Positions 19,365 to 29,669 of a stretch of 64,000 bases of DNA are shown piece by piece. The stretch comes from Picochlorum sp. 'celeri'. Its lineage: Eukaryota > Chlorophyta > Trebouxiophyceae. The notes below the pieces were generated by a model. It searched no databases, was not told where the DNA came from, and was given only the letters and a program-made list of their open reading frames with translations. The translations under genes were made by a program, and so were the position numbers. The first letter of the stretch is position 1, and the number at the start of each line of letters is the position of its first letter. The stretch spans positions 312,854-376,853 of the forward strand of contig JAACMV010000001.1 of assembly GCA_010909725.1 (NCBI GenBank), given 5' to 3'.

Positions 19365-20572
19365 AATATGTTTTTACATGTAAGGCCACTCTTAATTAAT
19401 TCTGCTGTTCCCGTCAGGAGTGCTCTCACAAAAGTAGTCGGTAGGTGCGTGAAAAACAGAAATCGCCTCAAAAATATAAAGATGGATAATGCGCCTTAGA
19501 AGCTCCTGTAAAGGGTTTTAATGCGTTTATTCATCAAATATGACATTTAATACTCTTGAGTAGCCATCATGCTCAAAAAATCACCACTTGGCTCCATTTC
19601 TGGTCCTTGAGAGCATGGTTGGCCAACCTCCACCAGGGAACCCTGTTCAGTAGCTGCTGATTAAGTCTAATATACAGCATATCTTCATACTTGAAGCTAG
19701 TTATCATTCAAAACATTCTTCCTCTTCTTCCTCTCAGGCCCTCTATATCGCTCAAGTGAACTTGGCTCAAACCAACCTTTGTAAAATTTCAAATTTTTGC
19801 CGACTGGATCGTCTGCCCTCAGGACTGGCCATGGCCAATCACGATGCATCATGATCGAGTTTGAGCCTCAAACCCCGTCAATCGACTCCTCTCGACGAGT
19901 TCTATCGCATGGTGTCATCTATTTAGTCCAATTCGTTACAGATTTCGTGCAACAGACAATTTATAAATCTCAGCCCCTCTCCTCCCAAAAGTAGTAGGCG
20001 ATTTGACGGGAACAGCAGAATTAATTAAGAGTGGCCTAACACATGAATGACACTTTTTGGACAAGGGATTCGGGAGGCGGTCGTGAGGCCATGTATTCGG
20101 TGGACATAGAGTGCGGCCAGTGGCCTTCCAAGCAACCATCCCAATTTATATTATTGTAACTGTCATCAAGGTATGGTATTTGTGAGGATCAATGGGTACA
20201 TGGAGGCGATTGGTCCGTTGTGGTGTGATGCCAGACGCCGGCAGAGGAAACATGGAGGGCACCTCGCTTCCTGTGATCATCAAGCCCTCGAGTATTTTGC
20301 AGTGAATACTTGGAGGAGAAATATGATCGCAGCCGCCTATTTTAGGACGGTAGTGTGGTAATTTTCGCCGCGACGCTGTCTCTCTCTGTTTGTCTTTGTC
20401 TGGCCTGGTATCCTATCGAAGGGCTCGTTTGATGGGGCGAAGATCTGAAATCGCCAAGCCGGCGGAGGCTGCTGTCTGCGGGCTAAACATTTTTTAATTC
20501 TTTGACCCTTAATGACATATCTGACTGATTTTTATATCCTTTTGTGATACAGATTAGTTTAATCTCGGCAAG
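19365..20572. other. Gene-free interval upstream of RPS24
   Basis: About 1.2 kb separate the LSM10-like stop from the RPS24 start. The left 656 bp are the inverted-repeat element at 19383-20038. The remaining 530 bp should hold the RPS24 promoter and 5' UTR; a TGATACAG at about 20545-20552 could be the end of a leader intron. I saw no coding frame with recognisable content. Confidence 0.55.
19383..20038. mobile_element. MITE-like element with 34-bp perfect terminal inverted repeats
   Basis: Positions 19383-19416 and 20005-20038 are perfect inverted copies over 34 bp, beginning AGGCCACTCTTAATTAATTC and ending CCCGTCA inward. Just inside, AAAAGTAGT occurs at both ends in direct orientation. 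The 588-bp interior has no transposase-like frame. The flanks are TA on the left and AA on the right, and ACATG lies close by on both sides, so a clean target duplication cannot be called. Its length is close to that of the element at 960-1599, but the terminal sequences differ. The two are therefore different families of non-autonomous elements. Confidence 0.75.
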
Positions 20573-21030
20573 ATGGCGGAAAAGAGTTGCACTGTGAGGA
20601 CTCGCAAGTTCATGACCAATAGGCTCTTGTCACGCAGACAATTCGTACGTTGCTTTGTGATGGTTGACAGATGATGCTGTCGAATGTGATGTATCTGATA
20701 CTTGTAATGGCTGTGTTGTAGATTACTGATGTGATCCACCCAGGACGTGCCAATGTGTCCAAGGCTGAGCTTCAGGAGCGTCTGGCAAAGATGTATGACG
20801 TCAAGGATGAGAAGTGCGTTTTCGTGTTCGGCCTCAGAACTCAGTTCGGAGGAGGCAAGTCCACTGGATTCGGACTCATCTACGACAACCTTGAGGCAGC
20901 AAAGAAGTTTGAGCCAAAGTACCGCTTGATCAGAAATGGTCTTGCTGAAGCCGTAGAAAAATCTAGAAAGCAGAGAAAGGAGAGAAAGAACCGCACAAAG
21001 AAGCTCCGTGGTACAAAGAAGAACAAGTAA
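20573..21030 (+). CDS. RPS24: 40S ribosomal protein eS24
   Basis: There are two exons (20573-20644 and 20722-21030) with a 77-nt intron (gtacgt to tgtag), giving 126 aa. It starts [24 protein letters not shown] and continues [28 protein letters not shown] and RLIRNGL, with a Lys/Arg-rich tail. This is close to land-plant eS24 throughout, which supports a green lineage. It is part of the small ribosomal subunit and is needed for 18S rRNA maturation. The intron sits early in the coding sequence, as is usual for ribosomal protein genes. TGTAA lies at 21060-21064. Confidence 0.97.
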
Positions 21031-21079
21031 TTATTATAGTATGTGGGTTGTTATGGCCTTGTAAGACGTATAAATAAAT

Positions 21080-22813
21080 TTACGAATTCGAGTATGATGG
21101 GCCACCACCACCCTCTGGTGGAGTCCATGTGATATTTCTCAGAGGGTCTTTGATATCGCACGCTTTGCAATGCAAACAGTTCTGTGCATGAATTTCCAGC
21201 GATGGAAGGGCGTTATCATCACTCTCCTGTGCGTATTGATATACTGCAGCGGGGCAGTAGTGCTCCTCTGGCCCTCCATAGAGAGGGGCATTCACCACTG
21301 ATGGAATCTTTGGATTCTTAAGCTTCAAGTGGGAAGGTTGATCGTGCTCGTGGTTCGTGCCACTCCGATATAAGCTTTCTGTGATATGGAACGTTGTGAT
21401 ACCATCTGGTGCAGGATACACTGGTCTATCCTGCACAGACATGTCCTTCACTGGGGAAAGATGTTCATGGTCTTGCTTGTGCATTTTCAACGTCCATGGC
21501 GCTTTCCCTCGCAAAACGATTGAATCCAAAGCTGCATACGCTAATCCACCGTATCGATTCAACAGCGAGAACCCTGGTCTGATATTTCTTGCCTTGTAGA
21601 GCTCCTCATATATCCACGAATCTCGTACAGCATCATCATAACCATCCATGGAGAGAGCACCCTCAAATGCTTTTTCAGCAGCTATAATCCCGCTCTTCAT
21701 AGCTGTATGTACTCCTTTTATTTTCTGTGCGTTTAAAAATCCAGCAGAGTCTCCCACAAGTGCTCCACCAGGAAATTCTAGGTGTGGAAGGCTTTGCAAA
21801 CCACCTTCATTAAGGCATCGTGCGCCATATTCAATGCATTCCCCTCCTTCAAGAAGACTTGCAACTTTTGGATGCCTCTTTAGCTTTTGAAATTCTCCAT
21901 ATGGGGATGTATAGGGATTAGAATAATCGAGTGCCACAACAAGCCCCAAGGACACCATATGGTCAGCCCCCATGTGATAACAAAAAGCCCCACCATGCAC
22001 ATTGTGAGGGAGAGGGTAGCCTATTGAATGCCACACATGACCTGGCTTGTGAACCGAAGGCTTCACCTTCCAAATTTCTTTGATTCCCAGCGCATATGTC
22101 TGGGGATCTGCATGGCCCTTGTCCCGTAAAGAATACGTCTGAATTGCACTCTCGCTGAGACTCCCTCGACATCCTTCGGCCAATAAGGTCAATTTGGACT
22201 TGACTTCTATTCCAGGAACATATGATGCTTTTTCCTTTCCTGTTTTGGCACGCCCAAATTCTCCCGTCCTTACACCCTGAACAATCCCACCTCTAAACAA
22301 TAAATCCTGCGCTGCAAACCCTGGAAATATTTCGACCCCAAGCTCTTCCGCTTTTTTCCCCAACCATCTTGCTGTTTGGCTCAAACTCACCACATAATTC
22401 CCTTTGTTCCTCATGGCTTTGACCTTGGGCAACGGAATCGCAGCCCGCTTGGAGAACAAGTACAAACTATCTCTCGTCACCTCCTGCTTCACTGGACAGG
22501 AGGAATCTTCTTTCCACCCAGGCAATAACTCGTCCAACGATCGAGTCTCCAAAATACAACCACTCAAAACGTGTGATCCCACCTCTTTGCCCTTTTCAAG
22601 CACACAAACAGACACACCTTTGCCCTTGTCCTGAGCAAGCTGCTTCAACCTAATTGCTGAACTCAACCCTGCAACCCCTGCGCCGACAATGCACACATCA
22701 AATTCTAAAGAATCATCTGTCGTGTACCATCTCCCAAGGAAACTCCCCGCAGAATGCCTCACCGCCCGTGCACTCCTGACGGCATGTCGAGCATGTGCAA
22801 ACAATACCGTCAT
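21080..22813 (-). CDS. ETFDH: Electron-transfer flavoprotein:ubiquinone oxidoreductase
   Basis: This is a single frame of 577 aa with an Arg-rich, acid-poor mitochondrial presequence (about 30 residues). The FAD-binding motif is VCIVGAGVAGLSSAIRL. Characteristic blocks include GSHVLSGCILE, LAEGCRGSL, GDSAGFLN-QKIKG-H-AM-SG and ARNIRPGF. The C-terminal 4Fe-4S ligands are the Cys of EEHYCPAAVY and the CLHCKACDIKDP triad. It is an inner-membrane enzyme that passes electrons from ETF to ubiquinone during branched-chain amino acid and fatty acid oxidation. The length is typical. Confidence 0.96.
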   Translation of the reverse strand: MTVLFAHARHAVRSARAVRHSAGSFLGRWYTTDDSLEFDVCIVGAGVAGLSSAIRLKQLAQDKGKGVSVCVLEKGKEVGSHVLSGCILETRSLDELLPGWKEDSSCPVKQEVTRDSLYLFSKRAAIPLPKVKAMRNKGNYVVSLSQTARWLGKKAEELGVEIFPGFAAQDLLFRGGIVQGVRTGEFGRAKTGKEKASYVPGIEVKSKLTLLAEGCRGSLSESAIQTYSLRDKGHADPQTYALGIKEIWKVKPSVHKPGHVWHSIGYPLPHNVHGGAFCYHMGADHMVSLGLVVALDYSNPYTSPYGEFQKLKRHPKVASLLEGGECIEYGARCLNEGGLQSLPHLEFPGGALVGDSAGFLNAQKIKGVHTAMKSGIIAAEKAFEGALSMDGYDDAVRDSWIYEELYKARNIRPGFSLLNRYGGLAYAALDSIVLRGKAPWTLKMHKQDHEHLSPVKDMSVQDRPVYPAPDGITTFHITESLYRSGTNHEHDQPSHLKLKNPKIPSVVNAPLYGGPEEHYCPAAVYQYAQESDDNALPSLEIHAQNCLHCKACDIKDPLRNITWTPPEGGGGPSYSNS

Positions 22814-22888
22814 TCATGCGAAATATCGGGAATCCATTCACAGTATCGATATCTATACAAATAAATACGTATATATTATCATTTGCCT

Positions 22889-24578
22889 TTAGGTTTGATG
22901 CTCTTTGCGTACATTCCTGAATGCCATCTCCAACCTCCCCATGTCATGACGATACACGGTCAGCACCACTGCAGCCAAGAATACTGCTCCGATGGACACA
23001 TGCGCAGCCATCCTGTGATACAACCCGATGGTCGAGGCCATATCCAACATCTTTTGAACTGGACCAAGATATCTGTCAAACCCAGTCAATGTGTCTGGTA
23101 GAAACACAGCCTGTGACACCTTGGTGCAGCACAGACTGGTCACCAAGACCATAACAGTCCTTGCTGAAGGACCTATTCGAATCGCTTTCAAGCCTCCAAT
23201 CCTTTCAAAGTACGTACTCATAAATACTCGACAATACAGTATCCTTAAAATCATATTGATGCTGTCTGCCATCAAGAGCCCAAGGGCACCATACATGGTG
23301 ACAGCACCAACACTCAGTCCAATGTGTATCAGAGAGGTGATCACAAGCACCACATTATTCTGATGCAAGTATTTTTTATCAGCAACTCCATGCAAAAACG
23401 CTTCCAATGTCCCATTCAAGGCCAAAAGAGCGACATATATGCTGTACAGACCAAGAGCTGCTGGCGCATCACTGGATGCCCACCTCTCTCCGTACAAGAT
23501 TCTTAACGCCACATACGAATATGACGGGCCAAAACATGCCGATATACCCCCAACGATACATATACATTGACACAAACTTGATAACAAGTCTGATTGAGAT
23601 GTCAATCGAACTTTCGACGTCGTATGACCCCCCTCTTTGCTAAATGCCACAAAAACAATCTCCTCATAGGGTTGGAACAGCGTCCTCACCACCAGAGACC
23701 CAAGATTATTCACCAATCCATACACCCCTTGAACTGCAGGACTTGTGACAATCGCTAATACTGCCTTACTGCCTTCTGCCAATACCAATTTACCGGCAGC
23801 CTGGACACTGAATGCCCAATAGAGCGCCATTGTCTCTGCATCGACAGACATCCTGCGCCAAGATGATGATGCATGCCGAACAATCGATCCCGCCCACAGT
23901 GGATCAAACAGGGTAAAACTCATCATAAAGAATACTAGCAAACTGCCTCCATACGCCATCTGACCCCACGACATTGCCATACTCGGGGCAACATGTCCCC
24001 GAGCCAGCAAGTAGACGGACACAAAATTCTTTACAATATTCGCTCCTGCTTCGCACCCAGTCCTCACTCCAAACCACATCCGAGCGGTCGAAAAGATGTA
24101 GAAAGGCTCGGATATAATTTCCAAGAGAGCAGCGATGCATTGCATCTGGGCAGCCACCTGATATGTATGACCAACAGTCATGTGTCCAACCAACAGTATT
24201 CCAGATACCGAAAACAGTATCCCAGCAGGCACAGCCATCAACGATGCACACAGTAATTTGAATTGATTCGATCCGTCATATTCAATACGAAGACAACTTC
24301 GCCGCACCCCTTCTCTACTCAAAAACACAATTGATGAATTAATGAGATGAAACTGCACGGCAGAAACACCATAGTCATCTGGACTGAGCAATCTTGCTGC
24401 TACAAGATTGAGCACAAATGTCAAGATTCTCGCCCCAAGCTGCGATCCTACACACAATCATCAACATGCATGTGAGTATTTCGGCCATGCTCGACGACGT
24501 AGACCATCTGTAAGACGAACCAAACAGTCTCAAGAAACCAACAAGGACAACATTCTGAGAAGAAGAACTACTCGTCAT
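22889..24578 (-). CDS. RFT1: RFT1-family ER lipid-linked oligosaccharide protein
   Basis: There are two exons (24578-24521 and 24447-22889) with a 73-nt intron (gttcgt to tgtag), giving 538 aa. Splicing yields VGFLRLFGSQLGARILTFVLN, then AARLLSPDDYGVSAVQFHL and FLSREGVRRSCLR. This reproduces the conserved RFT1 N-terminus, including the FLSREG-RR-C block of the plant protein. About twelve hydrophobic segments follow. RFT1 is a multipass ER protein needed for N-glycosylation; whether it is itself the Man5GlcNAc2-PP-dolichol flippase is debated. The donor GTTCGT is unusual, but it is the only one found that preserves the frame. Confidence 0.88.
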
Positions 24579-24630
24579 TCTTCTTCTTCTTCCTCTCTGA
24601 AGACAACCAGCCCTCCCTCTCTTGCGAGAG

Positions 24631-24640
24631 ATTTTATATA
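24631..24640 (-). promoter_or_regulatory. TATA-like box upstream of RFT1
   Basis: Read on the minus strand, this is TATATAAAAT within GGGTATATAAAATC, about 53 nt before the RFT1 ATG. That leaves room for initiation 25-30 nt downstream followed by a short, purine-rich 5' UTR. It is inferred from sequence and spacing alone. Confidence 0.4.
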
Positions 24641-24834
24641 CCCTATTACAGGTATATATTTATTAATTATAGGCAAAGATGGCATCCAGTATCACGCATG
24701 TTGACCAGTTTGGAACGCAAATTCCTTCTTTAAAACATTAAAACATCACCAAAGAAAAAAAAACCATGATGATCGTATGAAACATCCTTCCATCTCCAAC
24801 AGTACCATGCATATATATATAAAATTAATTCACC

Positions 24835-25587
24835 ATGACTGACACAGACGGCTATACTCGACGCAGCGGCGCCCTGTTAGGACCGAGAGTGATTGGCAGG
24901 CTCACACCTGAGCTGGTTCTGCGCAGTCCACAGTACATGAATTGCATCGACCAGTACGAATTAGATCTTCGAGGGAACAGCATAGCGATACTTGAAAATC
25001 TAGGGACAACAGAGAACCAGTTTGATAGCATTGACGTGTCTGATAATGCCATTACAAAACTAGATGGATTTCCGAAACTGAGGCGATTGAGCAGCCTTCA
25101 TATGAATAATAATCGAATTGAAAGGATTTCAGATTCTCTGGGAGAGGCTTTACCGAATCTAGAATTGCTGATATTGACGAATAATAAACTGTCAGACCTG
25201 GTCACTCTGGAACCCCTGGGTCTGCTGGGGAAATTGACGTACCTCAGTCTGGTGGATAACCCCGTGACGAAAGAACCTGGGTATAGACTTTTCATTATTA
25301 GTAGGTGCAAGAAGTTGAAGATGCTGGATTACCGAAAGGTGACGGCATCTGAGAGGGAGCAGGCTGAGAAGGAGTTTGGGAACAAGGCTGCTCCGGCACC
25401 GCGGACTCGGAAGGAGAAGGAATCGACCAAGGGGTCTCGTAGTGAGCCTAGTACGAAGAAGGGACCTAGTCGAGAGAAATTGATGGCAATCAAGGCAGCG
25501 ATTGCCTCTGCATCTACCATGGAAGAAGTTGCCAAACTGGAGGAGAGATTGCAACAGCAGGATGAGGAGATGGACGAGGATCAATAG
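24835..25587 (+). CDS. SNRPA1: U2 snRNP A' protein (LEA1)
   Basis: This single 250-aa frame opens with RLTPELVLRSPQYMNC and ELDLRGNSIAILENLG, then leucine-rich repeats (QFDSIDVSDNAITKLDGFP, LHMNNNRIERI, LELLILTNNKLSDL, LTYLSLVDNPVT). The capping block is YRLFIISRCKKLKMLDYRKV followed by EREQAEKEFG. These are the U2A' signatures. It binds U2B'' and stem-loop IV of U2 snRNA. The C-terminal Lys/Glu tail is variable in the family. The N-terminus extends about 18 residues beyond the human start. Confidence 0.95.
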   Translation: MTDTDGYTRRSGALLGPRVIGRLTPELVLRSPQYMNCIDQYELDLRGNSIAILENLGTTENQFDSIDVSDNAITKLDGFPKLRRLSSLHMNNNRIERISDSLGEALPNLELLILTNNKLSDLVTLEPLGLLGKLTYLSLVDNPVTKEPGYRLFIISRCKKLKMLDYRKVTASEREQAEKEFGNKAAPAPRTRKEKESTKGSRSEPSTKKGPSREKLMAIKAAIASASTMEEVAKLEERLQQQDEEMDEDQ

Positions 25588-25648
25588 TGTTGTTATTATT
25601 ACAGTAGTAAAATAGTAATTAGTTAATAACATACATGTGAGTAATAGT

Positions 25649-26578
25649 ATGCCTAGAGCAACGAGACGAAAGGTTCTTGCGCCAGTCGATGAGAATGTCG
25701 TTGGGAAGGATACGAGCACAGCGGATGTCGTTAAATTGATTGAAAGCATTGAGACTCAAGGTAAGAATTATTTCTATATCATATCGTGGGTGTATGTGGT
25801 TGTTGTGGAGATTTCGTTGGGATTGGGATTGTTCAACGACATTCTCGGTTGGTCCACGTTTTCTCAGGCGACGACGCTGTATTCGTGCAATGATGGGTAG
25901 TATTCATAAAATAATAGGTAGTATTGTTATTCTGTTGTAGTGGAAGAGCGAGTTTCGGAGATTATAGCTGCGACAGAGGATGCTGTGACGAGTCTGAGGA
26001 ACAACCTGAGGACCAAGTTGGTTCGGTTGCCCAAGTCGGTACGTGTTACGCGTCATGTCCTTTTCATTGCACCACGCCCCAGTCACGTATATGTATTGCA
26101 TGTGTAGACTCGGAGTATGAGTATGAAGGAGTTTGAGGAAAAGTTTGTGGATGATTTGAAGAGTAGTGCCCTGGAGGATGTCAGGAGGAGGTTTGAGGAG
26201 CGGGCAGCTGCTGTGGATAAGGTGATTGAAGAGTCTGATACACATTCGGGAAAGAAGCGTGGGACGAAGAGGGTGAAAGTCGAGGCAGATGGGACAGCAG
26301 GCTCGTTTAACGGGATCCCTTTGCAGACTCCCATGCCATTTGCTGGCAAGGCCATGCCCATGCCTGTGACGATGCTTGTGCAACAAGGGAAACGCGGTGG
26401 TAAAACGAAAGCGTCTCAAGAACCGCGCGCTGCTGTTGTGACGACAAAAGATGGAAAGCAGTGGGCCCTTGGGGCCAACGGCCTAGCAGACATTCCAGAG
26501 TCTCATAGACGGGAGGTTTCAGAGTTATTATCGTCTCAATTTGCATTTTTAGCATCAGCACTTGGAAAACAATCATAA
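25649..26578 (+). CDS. Borealin-like chromosomal passenger complex subunit
   Basis: There are three exons (25649-25760, 25941-26038, 26108-26578) with introns of 180 and 69 nt, giving 226 aa. The spliced helical N-terminus contains LRNNLRTKLVRLPKSTRSMSMKEFEEKF. This parallels the Nbl1/Borealin N-domain (human LLKLPKALR-MNWLDYF) that forms a three-helix bundle with Survivin and INCENP. The linker is basic and holds a TPMPF repeat (TPMPFAGKAMPMP). The C-terminus has VVTTKDGKQWALGANGLADIP, then HRREVSELLSSQFAFLASAL, matching the borealin dimerisation domain. The role would be targeting Aurora kinase to centromeres. TGTAA lies at 26590-26594. Confidence 0.75.
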
Positions 26579-26875
26579 TACTACTACTGTGTAACATTGA
26601 TACCGATGTGATGGATCAAATTTATAATAAGGAGTTGGCACCATGCTCTGCATTGAAGAAGAGTCTTCAAGAACATTGGACCACATGTCTTACTCGTGTG
26701 CAATTTCAGGTGAATTCATGTATAGTAATAAATATGTACTTGATCGGATAGTATGCAAAGAATGCCAACGCGCGAGGAGTAACTGCCGTGCTCTATCAGA
26801 GGAAAAGGACTGGCGTCGTCGTGCATTGTTGTAAAGATTGCATCTTTCTTTCATAATTAGTAGTAGAGGTAGAAC

Positions 26876-28626
26876 ATGGCGACGCCGAATAGGTTGACAG
26901 TGTTGGTGGATGAGCGACAGTCGGAGGGTGATCCAACTCCACAGCAACTAGGCAGCGTTGGGCGACGGGATGGAGGCCTGAGTCATAGAACCCCAGATAC
27001 GATGATGAGATCTGTTTTTAATTTGGCAAAAAGTCCATTTGGAGGATCTGCGGCGGGGTCGACGACAAAATCGGCCTTGAGGACGCCAGGGCGTTCGCCT
27101 CAACGGTTGCCGAGGGTTGGAAGTGCCATGTTGGATTCCCAGGGTTCGCTCGGGAACCCTCCGTCGATGACTCCGGGGAGAAGAAATCATAGTGGCGGGC
27201 ACGGCTGGAGGAGTGGTGGGAAATCGATGAGGACGCCTTTTGTGCTGCTGCTGTTCCTGGTGTCTCTTGTTCTTGGGGGTTCAGGGGTGATGTCGTCTCT
27301 CTGGAATACCAAATGGAAGGCAAGTGATGATAATGATAGTGGAAATGTATACGATGATGTATCTGGAGGAGAAGGAGATGATATGCTGGGTGATTACCAT
27401 AGAATGCTTGCATTGCTGCCATCGTGGAATGAGAAGAGGGCATGCACACCATACACAGAAGATGAGACATCTAATGGTGTCACAGATTACTTTCCTGATT
27501 TGATAGAAATTCATGCATGGAAATCGAGGAAGGAGATTGAGGGGAATAGTATTAGTCTGGTGACGCAGATGTCGACGGAGAGGATACCAAATCTGGAAGA
27601 CCAGTGCCTGTCGTGGCCCGATAGAATTGTGGCTACCATTTACGTTCCTATGACTGCAAATACGTCTGGAGGACTTCCTTTGCTTCCTGGATATTCTCGT
27701 ACGACCCTTGATGATATGATTCGTGGGATTGACTCGTTTCACAAGTATATGGAGACAATTGGTGTCTGTGCATTAGACGTGATTTTCTTGGGACAATTCA
27801 TAAAAAAGCCTGACTTTCCTGGGGCGTACCCAGTGAATGCCTTGCGCAATAAAGCTTTGTCATTTGTTCGAACGGAACTTTCTATCCATGTCAATTCTGA
27901 TTTTTTGGTGACTCCCTTGTTGGACAGTCCAGGTCTTGGGTACAGGGATGAGCAGACATATGAAGGCTTATTGTCAGCAGCAAAGAAGAAGACTGCTTTC
28001 ATTCTACCATCATTGGAACTGTCAAATATTGGGCAAGATTTGAAAATTGTCCGCAATGTAGCCAGATCATACGCACTATGTAGGTTTGATGTCTTTGTTA
28101 TGTATCTTGTTTGATTGTTGTTGTTTTCATAGACAAAATATCATGCGTGGTTTGTATATCTATTGCAGCTGGGAAAAGCTTTGTCAAAGAAGCCATTCAG
28201 AAGAAGCTTTTAGGTCATTATATTTCGCCGGATGATCATGAAGATGCCTTCCGAGTAGACTTGAAGAAATGGGTACGGACGGAGGATCATTCACTGATCA
28301 AGGAGGGCCCTCCTGTCAGTTCCATGTCAGAGCCATGCATACTGCTTGCGACCGAGATGACGCCGTGGTTTGATGAGAGATTTGTCGACAATGGATGCGG
28401 AGCTAATGTGTGGCTCAAATATCTGGAAAAGAACAAGTTTAGATTTAGAACGCATGCGACAGGCTTCAGTATGCATCTGTCTCATTTGCGGCCGTTACCA
28501 AAGTCACGGTATTTGAGCCACCGCAGGGAATTTAGACTCGAAGTCATGAGCTTCTTAAACAGTACTCTTAGCAAAAATATAGATGCTGGAAAATTCCAGC
28601 CAATAACAAGACATTGTCAGCAGTAA
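26876..28626 (+). CDS. LARGE/GT49-like glycosyltransferase, DxD motif altered
   Basis: There are two exons (26876-28079 and 28169-28626), an 89-nt intron (gtaggt to tgcag), and a 553-aa product. It is a type II membrane protein: a polar cytosolic tail of 118 residues, an anchor at about 119-138, then a lumenal domain. The domain has LVTQMSTERIPNLEDQC-SWPDRIVATIYVP, YPVNALRNKALSFVRTE, a target for the DxD position reading HVNSDF (N340, S341, D342), MTPWFDERFVDNG and FSMHLSHLRP. This matches GT49 (LARGE/B4GAT1) folds. The first Asp of the metal-binding DxD is Asn here, whereas the paralogue at 36589-37998 keeps LLDVDF. It may therefore be inactive or metal-independent. TGTAA lies at 28630-28634. 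Confidence 0.8.
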
Positions 28627-28639
28627 TACTGTAACTTCA

Positions 28640-29416
28640 TCACTTTCGTTGATATTTTCCCCCAAATATTCCCTCTGCCTTGATCGATTTTCGCTTTTTC
28701 TTCCAATTCGACTTGACGCTACCAAACTCTACCGCAGACGCCCTCAATCGATCCATCTTCGTCTCAGGCAACAATTGTATGTTCTTTGACAGCCCAAGGG
28801 CATCCCGCCTAGCTGTCCTCTGCTGCTCCTCTCTCCTCGCCTGACGCATCGTCCTCCTCAGAGACCTATTTCTATCAACATCGTCTTTATATCTATGATA
28901 ACTTTGCTCCTTCAGGTCCATAATCTGTGTCAGACCATCCTCTGCAGCCCTCTTATCAATTTCTGCCACCTCCAACCTCCCAATAGCATCCTTCGGCCGA
29001 TCCTCCGCTTTGGGATCCACAACCACCGCATCTTCCCCAGAATACTCGACCTTCTTTTTAGCCCCCCTGACAATCACATACTCTGCATTCTTTGGGTCTG
29101 TGTGGACCTCAATCACCTCCTTGCAGCATGGTGCTTTCATACAAAAACTCCACACCGTCGTGCTATGGTACTTCCCAATCTTTTTCTTTTCAGCATTAAA
29201 ACGAACACCCTTCCCAATCAAATGACCGCACCCAGCACACCACACAGGAAAAGGCATTTCGAATCTAATAATGAGAATCCCCTCCTTCTCCAACTTCCTC
29301 GCTCGGTTACCCAAAGCTCCATGTGAATTGTGATATTTATTTCGACTCTCTTTATTCGGATCCCAATCAGGAGGATTATAAAAGTTATCCGCCCGAGCCG
29401 CGGCAAGAGACGACAT
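28640..29416 (-). CDS. YJU2B: CWC16/YJU2-family splicing factor (CCDC130-like)
   Basis: This single frame of 258 aa starts with DNFYNPPDWDP and KYHNSHGALGNRARKL, then GILIIRFEMPFPVWCAGCGHLIGKGVRFNAEKKKIGKYHSTTVWSF as the core. The zinc ligands are CAGC and the later CC of KAPCCKEV, followed by TDP-NAEYVIV-GA. These blocks define CWC16. The LIIRFEMP and YHSTTVW variants place it nearer CCDC130/YJU2B than YJU2, which in yeast promotes the first catalytic step. The C-terminal half is basic and coiled-coil. The gene is convergent with the GT49-like gene, with 13 nt between stops. Confidence 0.9.
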   Translation of the reverse strand: MSSLAAARADNFYNPPDWDPNKESRNKYHNSHGALGNRARKLEKEGILIIRFEMPFPVWCAGCGHLIGKGVRFNAEKKKIGKYHSTTVWSFCMKAPCCKEVIEVHTDPKNAEYVIVRGAKKKVEYSGEDAVVVDPKAEDRPKDAIGRLEVAEIDKRAAEDGLTQIMDLKEQSYHRYKDDVDRNRSLRRTMRQARREEQQRTARRDALGLSKNIQLLPETKMDRLRASAVEFGSVKSNWKKKRKSIKAEGIFGGKYQRK

Positions 29417-29669
29417 GGTCTCTTCTTCCTTTTACTCTTCCTTCTTCTTTATGACGTTCCGTATGTACTCACTCGCTTGGTTTCTCAACGTCAATAAAAA
29501 ATACGTTATTACTTACTGTTTTATCTATCCATGAAAAAAAGAAAAACAAGAATACCCCATGTATATATATTCAATGTTTTATTCAAGGAAATTCCAAGGT
29601 GGACACATGATACGTCACCGAAACACCTCACACGCTCCCTCATTCTTAATCCAAAATACATAACAAACC

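Noticed and set aside
19797..19994. 65-codon frame inside the second inverted-repeat element
   Set aside because: It lies inside a transposon-like element, with no motif.
26643..26834. 63-codon frame before the LARGE-like gene
   Set aside because: It is too short and unconserved to support. It may be an upstream frame in the 5' leader. The 297-nt interval (26579-26875) otherwise shows nothing.
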